From Nereocystis luetkeana (taxonomy: Eukaryota; Sar; Phaeophyceae; Laminariales; Laminariaceae), in assembly GCA_031213475.1 (NCBI GenBank), contig JARUPZ010000009.1, positions 1,426,001-1,490,000 on the forward strand: DNA of 64,000 bases, written 5' to 3'. The notes under the pieces were generated by a model. The model saw only the letters and a list, made by a program, of their open reading frames with translations. It was not told where the DNA came from and ran no database searches. The position numbers and the translations under genes were made by a program. Shown here in pieces: positions 21,722 through 31,782 of this stretch (positions within the stretch are counted from its first letter, which is position 1; every line of letters begins with the position of its first letter).

Positions 21722-22475
21722 CTATTGGGGAAAATATCGTCCGATTACCCAGCCCAGGGTAATCCTTATAACATCCTTCCCCCCTCTGAGCGAGACATTT
21801 GGGGCGTCAGAAACGTATACTGGTACGTCTATATGTATGTCTGTTTGCTGACCTACCCGCTTCGTTTCATTCCCTGGGGGACCAGGGAGATGTTTTTTCG
21901 GGACGCACGGGATTCTTATGCAGTCGGATTTGCAGTCAGTTGGAAATAATGGTGCTATCCGCACGTTCGCACGAGCTTTTGCCTCGAAAATGTGCGGAAC
22001 TGCTGTCTCTCGCCTCAGAATGAGTTGGGATTTTCTCCAAGAAGACATATCTATTAATAGAAGAGCTGTTTCCCGCTTGTCCAGGTGCTCTTTTCCGATC
22101 CAATCCGGGATTCATTGTAATCGTATTTGACCCCGTTGGATCGAAAAAGTACCGGAGGTGATTTTCTGCAACTGGGCACCTGCAGAAACGGGAAAGAGCT
22201 CTTCTACTAATAGATATGTCTTTGTCTTGGAGAAAAGCACAAGTCATTCTGAGGCGAGAAACAGCAGTTTCGCTCATTTTCGGGGCGGAAGCTCGTGCGA
22301 ACGTGCCGATAACACCATTTCCTACTGACTGCAAATCCGACTGCATAAGGAGTGGCCTGAGGGTCGAATCTGTGACCTGGACGACGTCAAATGTGAAAGG
22401 TGCTACGTTCTGAGCTACCAGTATAGGGGTAAAAGATCGATCGATCACCGAGCCCAGGGTAATCCTTAGAACAAA
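21722..22475 (-). mobile_element. S2 copy split by a foldback element
   Basis: Two halves of one inverted S2 copy lie at 21722-21914 (body and leader-type repeat, GACCAGGGAGATG) and 22350-22475 (GACGTCAAATGTGAAAGGTG, the tRNA-like head and the GATCGATCGAT leader). Between them sits the inverted-repeat element 21915-22349. The halves rejoin in S2 order, so the foldback element came later. Confidence 0.68.
21915..22349. mobile_element. Foldback element with ~170-bp inverted arms
   Basis: The left arm begins CTTATGCAGTCGGATTTGCA and the right arm ends with its complement. Similarity runs about 170 bases inward with roughly 10-15% mismatch (shared CGTTCGCACGAGCTT, TCTCGCCTCAGAATGA, ATATCTATTA). 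The spacer is about 95 bases. No ORF. It is a non-autonomous, hairpin-forming element. Target duplication is not clear. Confidence 0.78.
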
Positions 22476-22508
22476 AGTAGTAAAATAATGTTGGAGATTG
22501 ACTTTTTA

Positions 22509-22511
22509 TTG

Positions 22512-22555
<44 letters not shown>

Positions 22556-22588
22556 ATTGTTATTGTTATTTACCTTCCGACAATGTGC
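22509..22588 (-). mobile_element. Family A LINE 3' end relic with ATT tail
   Basis: (ATT)n of about 45 bases, then TTACCTTCCGACAATGTGC, the complement of the family A end. It directly abuts the family B copy starting at 22589. Confidence 0.58.
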
Positions 22589-23636
22589 AGGCTCGCGAAA
22601 ATGATGACAGTCATCGTGACTGTCTTCGAAGCAGCAGGCCTCACGGTGTCGGAAAAGAAGACAGAGACAATGGTCCTACAAACACCAGACCAGACAACCC
22701 TCGCACAACCGCTCGTCATCGAAGCGGCAGGCCAGAGGTATAAACAGACGACCCAGTTCTTACACCTAGGCGGCGTTATCCAGGAAAACGCTGCGCTCTC
22801 GCTCGAAATCGACCGACGGATCCGCCTCATGCGAGCATGCCTCAAACGGCTCGGCCCGGAGTTGTATGATAGGACGACCGACCCCCTTAGCCTTAAAGTC
22901 CGAATGAATGCTGAAGGCCGAGGTGATTGAGGCCCTGCTGTACAGGTGTGTGACGTGGACCCTCAGAGCGGAACACTTTGCCAAGCTTCGAACGGCTCAC
23001 CACCAAGTCCTGTTGCGAGTCATTGGCTTCCAGCGCCGACTTCGTACTGACCATGCCACCCTCTCGTACGCGAAGGCCCTCAAGATGACACGTTGCGAGA
23101 GCATCGAAACGACCATTCGTAAACGGCGGCTCTCCTTTGCGGGGGGCGTGGCACGGCAAAGCAAGGAGCGATTACCCAGTCGGGTAATGTTCGGGACGAT
23201 AGCTGGTGGGGAGAACCCGAGACCAGGCGGACAGTGTAAGACTTGGCATAGATGCATAGTCGAAGACCTTAGTTAGGGATTTCCGAGCCACCGAAGGGTC
23301 AACGGAACTTGTACCCTTGGTGTTTGGAGTTGAGACCGCGTTGTGGTCCACTGCAGCCAAAAAGGCGGGGAGGTGGTACCGGGGGATCCTTGAAGCAGCC
23401 GAACGGTTTATGGTGAAGTGGCACGAGGCTGAGGCTGAGATGAGTAGGCAGCGCCGCGCATCCGCCGTGGATGGTGCCCAAGGGAACGGGGGTGGAGGGG
23501 GCAACAGGAGAAGTGGCAGAAAACCCGACAAAGGGAACGCGTAGAGGGGGGGGAACAGGAGGGGTAGAAGGGAAACGGCGGTAGACGAAAGTAGGAAGGA
23601 GATGGCAGACAGGGTAGCAAGGCACCAAGCCGACTA
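22583..23636 (+). pseudogene. Family B ORF remnant (RT thumb and C-terminus)
   Basis: Frames at 22583-22930, 22908-23276 and 23317-23544 give successive parts of one protein: AAGLTVSEKKT (RT motif D region), LSLEIDRRIRLMRACLKRLG, ALLYRCVTWTLRAEHFAKLR, RLPSRVMFGTIAGGENPRPG and KAGRWYRGILEAAERFMVKW. The change of frame at about 22905 and the stop at 23274 make it nonfunctional. No catalytic aspartates are present in this copy. Confidence 0.8.
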
Positions 23637-24893
23637 GAAAGTAGAACATGACCATACTACTAGTGCTACCAACTGGTGCAGCTGGTTCGAACGTGGTCTT
23701 CTCTTCCCTTGTCTTCTCTTTTTGTTTTGTTTTTTTTCTTTCTTGCGCTGACTCTCCGTGATTTTCATTTTATTTTTTTCTCTTCCTTTTCTGATTGATA
23801 AGCCGTACTGAAGGAGCCGTGTGGCTTGGTTGGATGACGAACCTGCTCTGCTCGTTTCGTATTGTCTGACGCCAAGGGGCTGGGCATAGTTGACGAACGC
23901 AGGGCGGAGACGGCAGTCTGGGTAGCAAGGTACCAGGCGGATTCGCAGGGAGAACCTGGCCATACTACGAGTACTCGTACCACAAACTGCTGCCGCCACC
24001 TGGAAGGTGCTTTGGGCTTTGGTCTGCCTGTTATTTCCCCTGTTGTTATTTTCTCTTTGTTATTTTTTTTTCCTTGGTTCTTCGTCTCACTCTGTTTACA
24101 AGCAATGAAAGCCGGTCGCCCCGGTGGTTCAAGTGGTTAACCTCGAATTCTACTTGTTTGAGTCCTGGGTTCGAGCCCCAGGTGGGTCGGACTTTGACTT
24201 TATTTGCAAAAATAAAAAAGGATTCAATTGTTGAGAGCGCCTTGCAGCGTGGGTAGGCACAATTCGATGCGAGTCGACGAGGGAAGAAAAGGCTGAAATC
24301 TTCTCGCGATAAAAATGAAGGCACGTACCGTAGCGGGAAGGGGGGAGAAGAGCCTGCTATGTGACCCCGGATCTGAGTTACGAGTTGGAAGGAGAGAGAG
24401 AAGAAGATGTGCGAAGATAATGAATGGGATGAAAAAAAAAACAAAAAACAAAAAAAACAAGAAAAAAAAAATGGAGTTTTTGCCGTTTATTTTTTTATTT
24501 TTTCCAGCTCGTTCTTTTTCAAGTGTTGGCCACCTCGCCTGCGGGGGGGGGGCACGACAGATTGTTTCTCCTAGATTTTGCTATCATTTTTTTTTTTTTT
24601 TCTCTTTCGATTTGTCTACTTTGTTTTCGTTTTCTCTTTGATTATTTCTTTTCGTTTCACTATTTCATAGATTGCGTATGTCGTGCCTGTCGTATCTAGC
24701 ATGATGACATGGCTTTGCATCGCCCACCGCAGTGCATACTGCACACGTGGCAACGTAGTATCTCTGTGGCGTAGCTTTGTGACCACAGAACTTGTATCTC
24801 TTCTAGGATTGAAGAATCGGCACGGACACTGGTTGTGCTGGATGTCGACGGGTAGAAAGAACGGTTTAATGTGAAGAACACACACACACACAC
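22589..24893 (+). mobile_element. Family B LINE, 5'-truncated copy with full 3' UTR
   Basis: Starts just after the RT catalytic YADD position (AKMMTVIVTVFEAAGLTVSE) and continues through the thumb and C-terminal blocks (LYRCVTW, LLRVIGFQRR, TIRKRRLSFAGG, RYRGILEAAERFMVKW-like) to a stop near 23636. A 3' UTR of about 900 bp (SINE excluded) follows, ending GTGAAGAACACACACAC. Breaks: a frameshift near 22905 and a premature stop near 23274. An S1 SINE is inserted at about 24108-24470. The region from 23461 is nearly identical to 51381-52447, so both copies are relatively young. Confidence 0.85.
24108..24470 (+). mobile_element. SINE S1, full-length, inserted in family B
   Basis: The head starts GCCGGTCGCCCCGGTGG at 24111. 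The A box lies at 24125-24136 and the B box at 24168-24178. The tail is A-rich with interspersed C. The empty site survives in the family B copy at 52022-52033 (ACAAGCAATGGAG), so the insertion point is known to within a few bases. A duplication of about AATG fits. Confidence 0.9.
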
Positions 24894-25281
24894 CTATTAA
24901 TATTTAGGAGGACAAGAGGCATACACTATTAATACCAATAATAATAATAATATTAATAATAATAATGTTACAACCAGGTACGTGGTATTTGTCTATGTGA
25001 TATGAAGATTGAATGTGGTTGATATATTATGCAATGTTCATGTGTATACTTATTTTACGATGAAGCGCTGATATTGGCAACCATTCGTGCTGAGTCTGCA
25101 TGTACTATTAATATTAGCTGTTATTAACAGGATATGTTCATATAATTAACAATAATACCATAACTCTGGTAAATCATATTATTAATGTTGGTATGCGCAT
25201 CTTGAAAACCTCCTCCCAAAGGAAAGGGCTCAAGGAAGAAGAGACGGCTCCCGCCTTTTGCTTGTAACTTATGGTAATCAC
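24894..25281. other. No recognised gene
   Basis: AT-rich sequence between family B and MITE1, with AAT/ATT short repeats at about 24925-24965. Confidence 0.5.
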
Positions 25282-25378
25282 TTAACCCCTTTAGAACCGC
25301 AGTCCCGTTTGGGGACAAAACTACTTGAAATTTGACTGGATTGTCCCCAGAACGGGACTGCGGTTCTAAAGGGGTTAA
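25282..25378. mobile_element. MITE1 copy c, best preserved
   Basis: A 97-bp element with TTAA at both ends. Its arms are nearly perfect inverted repeats (TTAACCCCTTTAGAACCGCA on the left, its complement on the right). The centre is TACTTGAAATTTGACTGG. Confidence 0.88.
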
Positions 25379-25496
25379 TAACCAGATACGAGGAAATAAC
25401 GGTAGATTTTTTTATTGGTAATTTTAGCCTTGATATACGTATTGGAATGGCATCTACGCTATAGTGTCGGAAGGCAAGCGTAAAAAATAATACCAG

Positions 25497-25540
25497 GGTA
25501 ATAATAATAATATAATAATAATGATAATAATAATATTATT

Positions 25541-25583
<43 letters not shown>

Positions 25584-25623
25584 GTAATAGTAATAATAAT
25601 ACTAATAATAGTAAGAATAATAA

Positions 25624-25654
<31 letters not shown>

Positions 25655-25822
25655 AAAAATAATAATAATAATAATAGTAATAATAGTAATAATAGTAATA
25701 ATAGTAATAATAATAATAATAATAATTATTATTATTATTATTATTATTATAATAATTATAATAATTATAATAATTATAATAACAACAATACCAATAATAA
25801 CAATAATAATAATAATAATAAT
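25497..25822. repeat. Long AAT/ATT microsatellite
   Basis: About 325 bases of imperfect AAT units switching to ATT and back. Family A begins directly at its right edge. Long Ile and Tyr/Asn frames here are artefacts. Confidence 0.92.
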
Positions 25823-25857
25823 CGCGCCCCAGGGCCTTCCTTGGCGACACCACAGGG

Positions 25858-26853
25858 GAAGTGGCGTGCGGGGTCTGCGGTGTAACGCTACTACTAGGGC
25901 ACCGGGCGGTACGCTTTCCATGTGGACAAGGGCGCCACGTGCTTCACGCCCGTTGTGTGGTGGAGGCCCTTGCGAGAGGCGCAGCACCGGCACCTCTCCG
26001 CTGCCCAGCAGCCAACTGCGGAGCACAACATCCAAGACGGGAAGCACTGCAGGCAGCGGTCCAAGCGGACCCGGGGCTTCGTAATCGGGCCGCGAGGATG
26101 GGAGGGGGGACCATAGGTGATGAGGACCTTCGCAGCCGGGGGCTTTGGTACGGGTGGGACCAGAACAGCTTGGGTATAGGGCCACCACTTGATGCCGTTT
26201 CCTTGGATGACCTGGGCCAACGTTTCGCAACCGGGAAAACAGTGCAACCGCAGGTGGCTGGCGCACACGCGCGCATTAGCATTCACGTGCTCGGCATCCT
26301 CAACCACGCTATGGGTGAGCACAGGCCGAACCGAGAGTCGGCGACGCCGAACTCGCTCCTATGGACGATCAAGCTATGGTACCTCATGCCAGCCCTGCTC
26401 CACTCACCGGACGGCCGAATCAAGAGGCGACAGAGGTTCGCGTTGGTGGAGAGCGGGGATATAGTACTCCTGCTCCCATGGCTGATAGCATTCACCAGGG
26501 GAGGGGACCTGAGGCGACGGGATGCCGCCCAAGAAGATTCGGAGGAGACGAAGCTTGAACGGGCGTCGTCGGCGTGTCGCCACGCAGGAGGGGTTAAAGT
26601 GGCAGCTCGCAACCTGCTAGCAGAGCCACGATCAGCTGGAAACGAAACGACGTGGAGCACACTGGTGACCAAGTTCCCCTCCGAAGATCGCGCCGCAGTG
26701 TCCGCGGCGGCGGCGGCTGCGGTGTTGGCGACCGCCACCGAGGTGGAAGATGGAAACGCCCCTCCGTGGCGCCGTGCAAATGAGTACGCCTCCGAGGTAC
26801 TCTTCAACGTCATCAGCTCCCGCAGTGCCCTTTCAGGCCCCGGAGTCGACGGT
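25858..26853 (+). pseudogene. Family A ORF, N-terminal part with RING-like finger
   Basis: The frame is open from about 25822 and is interrupted by TAA at 26854-26856. Near its start lie CGVC, FPCGQGRHVLHARC and LRCPAANC, giving C-x2-C-x14-C-x4-H-x2-H-x2-C and then C-x4-C. This resembles a RING-H2 or related treble-clef finger, although the last spacing (x4) is unusual. Farther on is a conserved-looking helical block (LLWTIKLWYLMPALLHSPDG) and the start of the RT region (SGPGVDG, just before the stop). The first codons precede any Met, so the native start is missing. The finger could bind nucleic acid or protein; its role is inferred only. Confidence 0.72.
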
Positions 26854-26856
26854 TAA

Positions 26857-29385
26857 CGCCTTGCGCACCTGCAATCCATCATCCACACCGACATCGGGCG
26901 GGAAGAGTTCGGAAAGGGCATGACAGCCTTCTGGCGGAGAATCGTCGACGAGCCGGACGCGTTCCCGCCAGAATTCTGGCAGCTCTTCTTGCAGTCGAGC
27001 CTCACTGCCTTGGGGGAAAAGTGCCGGCCGGTTTACGTGGGCATGACATGGAGGCGGCTCATCACCGCGGGGGCTATGCGACAGTGGCGGCCGCGGTTGG
27101 AGGAGGTCAACCGAGAGGTGAGGCAGTTTGGGGTCGCCGTACCCGGAGGAGTGGAGCATGTGGGACTGAGGGCTAGGACGCTACACGAGACGCAACAGGG
27201 TGTCCTAACGGACTGCTCCAACGCCTTCAACACGGTTAAACGGACCGCGGTGCTTGAAGAGGCGGCCAACTGCGTTCCAGCGCTCACGCCGTTTGTGGCG
27301 AAGTGCTACGGCACAAGACCCGCCGACGTGTATTTCCGGATGGACTCAGGGGAGACCAGGACGATCGCCTGCTCCAGCGGTGTCCAGCAAGGGGACCCCA
27401 TGGGGCCAGCAATGTTCTGTCTGGCGTTGCGACCAGGGCTGAAGCGTTTCCGACAGGAGTTCGAAGGAGAAGGAGTGGAAGCCTCCGCCTACATGGACGA
27501 TGTATCTCTCGGCCTTATGGGGGTCACGGCCAACACAATTAGAGCTTTTGCCTTCCTCCGGCGAGAGCTAGACGACATCGGCATTGTGGTCAACCCCGCC
27601 AAGACCGTAGCACTACCACCCAAAGGACACGTCCCGACGGCGGAGGAGATATCGCTCCTGGAGAGCGTTGACGTCCGCATCGCTGACGAAGGAGGGGTGA
27701 CGGTGGCGGGTGTCCCGATCGGCTCGGATAAATACGTGCTGGGGCGAGCAATGGAGGTAGTGAGGGACGGAGGCGCGGACCGCCTTGCACGCTGCCTCGC
27801 TAACATGCCAGACAAGCAAGCGGCGGCCCTCATCACCGTCGAATCCCTCGGGCAGCGGACGGGCTACCTCGAAAGGGCTCTGGACCCGGGGCTGTCACTC
27901 GAAGCATGCCGAAGGGCCGACAACGGGGCTCAGTGGGCCTACGAAAATATCCTAGAGCTACCGGGAGCGGCGGACGCACAGTCGTTTTTCCAGGAGGGGT
28001 GCCCGGCCAGCCAACTGACTCTAAAACCCTACCAACAAGCCCAAGCACGCCTTTCTACGGGAGCAGGAGGGTTAGGGCTGCCGTCGACGGAAGCGAGGCG
28101 AATGTCTGCCTCCATTGGGAGTAGGGTGGGCATCCTGCCGGAGGTTCTAGCAGACCTCACGGGCCCGCTAGGAGACAGGCTAAAGAGGGGTCTCCCTCAT
28201 TCGAGCATCATTGCTGAGCTCGGGGGCAGCCTGCGAGATATCAGGGACACGTGGGGCGTGACAAAAGAAGCGATGGAGGGCATCGTCCCCGAATCCTGGT
28301 TGGAAAGGAGCATGGGTGCAGAGGGGGACCTGGTCCCAGGGCCCCCTGAAGCCGACATGCTGGCGGCGCATGATGCCGTAACCACCAACTCCCGGAAGGC
28401 TCAACAGAGGCTGGGCAAGCTGGTGAATCAGGGTCGACACGCTGCACACACAGCCTCGCTGGAGGGGCTACCGGAGATTGCACGCCCACCTGGACCAGGC
28501 GACCCGCTGGGGGGGAGCGAGACCAAGGCCTTCGCCAAAGCTCGCTACAGGAGCCTACAAGGAGCAGGAGCCACTGCTTGCCTTCGGGCGAGGCCAACAG
28601 ACTCGCTCCGTGTCATACCAGCAGAGGAGTTCGTGGGCATGGGAAGGCGCTTCATAGGCATCGAGGAGCACGTGGCGGTGAGTTGCCCCTGCTGCGAGGC
28701 AGTCGACATAGACACACGCCACGCACGCATCTGTCCCAGAGCAGGGGCACAGGTAAACCAACATCAACCGTTGGTTCACGCGATCTCCCGCACGCTGAAG
28801 CGGCTGGGAATCCCTCACCAAGTGGAGAGCGGCGAACCGTTCACTGCAGACCGGAACCTGCGGATGGACATCGTTGTCAGGAGAGGAGGTCTTCGGGACG
28901 CTCCTAACAGGGAATACAGGGAAAAGTCCATCCTGCTGGACGTCACCCATGCAGACCCGCAAGCGCAGGCCCACCTGCGAGGAGGCAGCGCTGATCATGA
29001 TGGATCAGCTGCCTCTACCTCCGAGGCGCGCAAGCGCCAACACTACGCGCGTCCGGGACATGTGTCCTTCGACGAGCGGAGCCACAAACTAGCCACCTTA
29101 GCGGTGGAAAGCTTTGGGCGCCTCGGGGTAGAGGGCAGCAACTTCATCGACCAGCTGGCAGCTAGCGTCGTGGGGGGGAGGGATGGTGGGTCGATGGCAA
29201 GGAAGGGGGTAGTGAAGGAACGCCTGCTCCAAATCGTCTCGGTGACCACTAAGGTCGCCATTTCGAGGAGGGTGTCGAGGTTCAAGCTTCAGCTTAGGGA
29301 CCGCCAAGAAGGAAGAAGGAACAGGGGAGGGAGGGACGACAGACCCACACCGATGGCGTGGGGATGGAGCTTGGATGCAGCTTAG
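26857..29385 (+). CDS. Family A reverse transcriptase and restriction-like endonuclease
   Basis: Same frame as the preceding part. First Met at 26920, giving 821 codons. RT motifs by residue from that Met: DCSNAFNTV (about 97-105, motif A), SGVQQGDPMGPAMF (about 153-166, motif B), AYMDDVSLGL (about 190-199, catalytic), and VVNPAKT (motif D). A CCHC knuckle C589-x2-C592-x8-H601-x3-C605 follows, then a PD-(D/E)xK-like nuclease (RMDIVV near 650, SILLDVTHADP near 671). This order is diagnostic of early-branching non-LTR elements that cut the target with a restriction-like nuclease and prime cDNA at the nick. All catalytic motifs appear intact. Only the upstream stop breaks the full frame. Confidence 0.9.
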   Translation, partial: RLAHLQSIIHTDIGREEFGKGMTAFWRRIVDEPDAFPPEFWQLFLQSSLTALGEKCRPVYVGMTWRRLITAGAMRQWRPRLEEVNREVRQFGVAVPGGVEHVGLRARTLHETQQGVLTDCSNAFNTVKRTAVLEEAANCVPALTPFVAKCYGTRPADVYFRMDSGETRTIACSSGVQQGDPMGPAMFCLALRPGLKRFRQEFEGEGVEASAYMDDVSLGLMGVTANTIRAFAFLRRELDDIGIVVNPAKTVALPPKGHVPTAEEISLLESVDVRIADEGGVTVAGVPIGSDKYVLGRAMEVVRDGGADRLARCLANMPDKQAAALITVESLGQRTGYLERALDPGLSLEACRRADNGAQWAYENILELPGAADAQSFFQEGCPASQLTLKPYQQAQARLSTGAGGLGLPSTEARRMSASIGSRVGILPEVLADLTGPLGDRLKRGLPHSSIIAELGGSLRDIRDTWGVTKEAMEGIVPESWLERSMGAEGDLVPGPPEADMLAAHDAVTTNSRKAQQRLGKLVNQGRHAAHTASLEGLPEIARPPGPGDPLGGSETKAFAKARYRSLQGAGATACLRARPTDSLRVIPAEEFVGMGRRFIGIEEHVAVSCPCCEAVDIDTRHARICPRAGAQVNQHQPLVHAISRTLKRLGIPHQVESGEPFTADRNLRMDIVVRRGGLRDAPNREYREKSILLDVTHADPQAQAHLRGGSADHDGSAASTSEARKRQHYARPGHVSFDERSHKLATLAVESFGRLGVEGSNFIDQLAASVVGGRDGGSMARKGVVKERLLQIVSVTTKVAISRRVSRFKLQLRDRQEGRRNRGGRDDRPTPMAWGWSLDAA

Positions 29386-29577
29386 GATTTAAGAATATAA
29401 CGTAATGAGAAGGAAGGAGCAAGGACAGCAAATGGAGTAGACAAGCCGAAAGTTGGTACAGAAGGGAGGTATACTTGGTGCATGAGTTTCCTTTTGTTTC
29501 CGAATTTTTCTTCTTTCAGGAAAGTTATGAGTGATCCATGTTGAAGATCATGCTGCACATTGTCGGATGGCAAGAGA

Positions 29578-29637
<60 letters not shown>
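29578..29637. repeat. AAT tail of family A
   Basis: About 20 AAT units immediately after the element terminus. They may be an encoded tail, the target microsatellite, or both. Confidence 0.85.
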
Positions 29638-29639
29638 CA

Positions 29640-30855
29640 GACAAAACGGAAAAATGGGAACGAAACAAAAAATGGGAACGGACGGTTTTTTTTAGAAAGC
29701 TAACCAATTGTGTACAACTCCAAGAAAAAAAGTTGACAGTCCTGTGGGGCTGCACAGCAAGCAGCCTTCGAATGAGCTGTCGCTCAGGCTGGAAGTCCTC
29801 GGCATCGCCGCGGTAGCCAGCATCTAGAGAAATCACAATAGAGCCAGCGTATATCGCTTTTTGCGCCCACCCGAAGGCACGAGATGGGGCATGACCGTTC
29901 TGACGAGCTCCTCTCACAGGGCTGGCCAAAGGGTTTCGCAGGATCATTTTGGTTCTCTGATTCATGATACACCACATGGTTCTGGAGATACGGCTTGGTT
30001 CTCATTTTAGGCTTCGTTCCCATTTTTCCGATTTGTCTGTTAATAATGATGATGATAATAATAATAATTAATGATAATGAATCGTATCATCTATTAATAA
30101 TTAATACCTGCGACGACGGGATGGATGGCCGTCTGCGTATTAGCGTATTAGCGTATTAGCGTATATGGGGGATGTGTGGCGCTGCTTAACTTCCATTCCA
30201 TTCTGCTGTCCATCCGTCGATCTGCCAATCATCTCTCTCTCTGTAGTTCTGTGAATCATCATTAACCACGGAGGATGATTATCAACTACAGCAGTAACTG
30301 ATACTTCAGACGATAACTTGACAAGAAGTGATCACATACTCGTATACGTCGTATGTCAATAGAGTGTATACGGACAACATGTCAGGGTTTTCGTAAATCT
30401 TGGTGCGAAAACCACATTTATTTTATATACTCGTAGTTTCGGTTGCAAGCCAAGCACGTAGGTACCGGTACACCTACAAGTATCTATGCCGTGTAACAAG
30501 TCATTTGTGAGTACACTACAGACTGTACTCGGGGAAAGATTTAAGCGCCCTCTCTTTGATTGGCCTACGCTCCGTCGTACGTACCTATAATTAGTGTAAA
30601 ATCACAAAAAAAAAAAGTTGATATTAATAGGGCAAAAAAAAATAGTATACCTCTCGCCTCTCGCCGGCTACTAAAGTTGGGATTCACCTATAACCTATAA
30701 ATATGTCTTCAACCGTACCTACAGTACCTATAAAGGGCGTCAAACACCCGGGGTATACCTATTTCTTGCCTACCAGGTACTAAGTATACTTACTGGCATG
30801 ATTTAAGTATTTAACCGATTATTTCTACGTACCAGGTATAATACCTGTATTGTTA
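29640..30855. other. No recognised gene
   Basis: AT-rich intergenic DNA with AAT stretches near 30045-30110, a GCGTATTA tandem at about 30136-30162 and TACCAGGTA-type motifs near 30770 and 30830. Confidence 0.5.
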
Positions 30856-31040
30856 ATTAGTTCCCTTCCTTTCGTATCTGGAGTACTCGGACCCGGGGTC
30901 ACGTGGCGGGCGCTCTTTCCCCCTTTTCCACCACGTCCGGCTTAGTGTGCCCTCGTTTCGATTGCGAGAAGAGTTGGAGCACACATCGTACATATATATA
31001 TATATCATATGTCTTCTCCCCTCGTCCACTTGCGTCTATT
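30856..31040 (-). mobile_element. SINE S1, old diverged copy
   Basis: Complement order of S1: GGACCCGGGGTCACGTGGCG, CTCTTTCCCCC, ATTGCGAGAAGAG, then CTCGTCCACTTGCGTC. A TA repeat interrupts it at about 30990-31005. The head is missing. Confidence 0.5.
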
Positions 31041-31159
31041 AATAAATAAATGCTGCTATGCGTACACACGCTGAGATGCGCTTTTTGTGCAGTCATTTTT
31101 CGCCTGAGAATATATCGCCCCCCTCGTGGGGGACTCGAACTCGCGAGATCGACCTCCTC

Positions 31160-31355
31160 AATTATAGTGGATCACGCTATCACCCGTGTGATAAGATTAT
31201 CACACTGGGTGATAAAATTACACACACACCCTGGCCGGGGCGAATTTCACGCGATTTTTGTCCAAAAAACATGCCTGAAGGGGGGGGCACACACAAACGA
31301 AAACGGGGGCTTTGGAATTGTCTCGTCCATGTTTTTCCCATAGACGCGTCGCGCG
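31160..31355 (+). repeat. Dispersed repeat F, copy 3
   Basis: ATCACCCGTGTGATAAGATT, TATCACACTGGGTGATAAAA, then a GTCCAAAAAACATGCC block and TTTTTCCCATAGACGCGTCGC. A (CAGT)n run follows at 31383-31421. Confidence 0.5.
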
Positions 31356-31544
31356 GCGAATGTACCCAGTCAGTTAGTCACAGCCAGTCAGTCAGTCAGT
31401 CAGTCAGTCAGTCAGTCAGTCTAAACTAGAATCTCCGTTGTCGAGAAACCCAGCTCAAAGAAAATCGTCCGAGGGGGTGTGTCATCTCATCACCCTACCT
31501 ACTGTCTGTTGTAGTGCGATGTATGCCTGGTATACGTGGTACCG

Positions 31545-31735
31545 GTATATTATTATTATTTCTCTTGCCATCCGACAATGTGCAGCATGATCTTCAACAT
31601 GGATCACTCATAACTTTCCCGAAAGAAGAAAACCTCGGAAACAAAAGGAAACCCACGCACCAAGTCTACCTCCCTTCCGTGCCAACTTTCAGCTTGTCTA
31701 CTCTATTTGCTGTATTATTATTAATATTAAAACAA
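31545..31735 (-). mobile_element. Family A 3' UTR copy, 5'-truncated
   Basis: Starts with an ATT tail, then CTTGCCATCCGACAATGTGC, and matches the last ~190 bp of family A. An AT-rich AAAAATA repeat lies beyond its truncated end. Confidence 0.8.
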
Positions 31736-31782
31736 AAATAAAAAATAAAAAATAAAAAATTTATTAATACCTGGTATCAGGC

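Larger units (their letters stand above)
25823..29637 (+). mobile_element. Family A non-LTR retrotransposon (RLE type), near-complete
   Basis: The element lies between an AAT microsatellite and its own AAT tail (29578-29637). One reading frame spans nearly all of it: RING-like N-terminus, RT, CCHC knuckle and restriction-like endonuclease, then a 3' UTR of about 190 bp ending TTGTCGGATGGCAAGAGAA. Restriction-like-endonuclease non-LTR elements (R2, R4/Dong, NeSL, CRE) are usually site-specific, and Dong of silkworm is known in TAA repeats. The frame is open at the 5' edge without a Met, so the copy is probably truncated there. One in-frame stop lies at 26854. Confidence 0.9.

Noticed and set aside
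25521..26084. Long Ile-rich and Tyr/Asn-rich frames through 25.5-25.8 kb
   Set aside because: They are translations of an AAT/ATT microsatellite.
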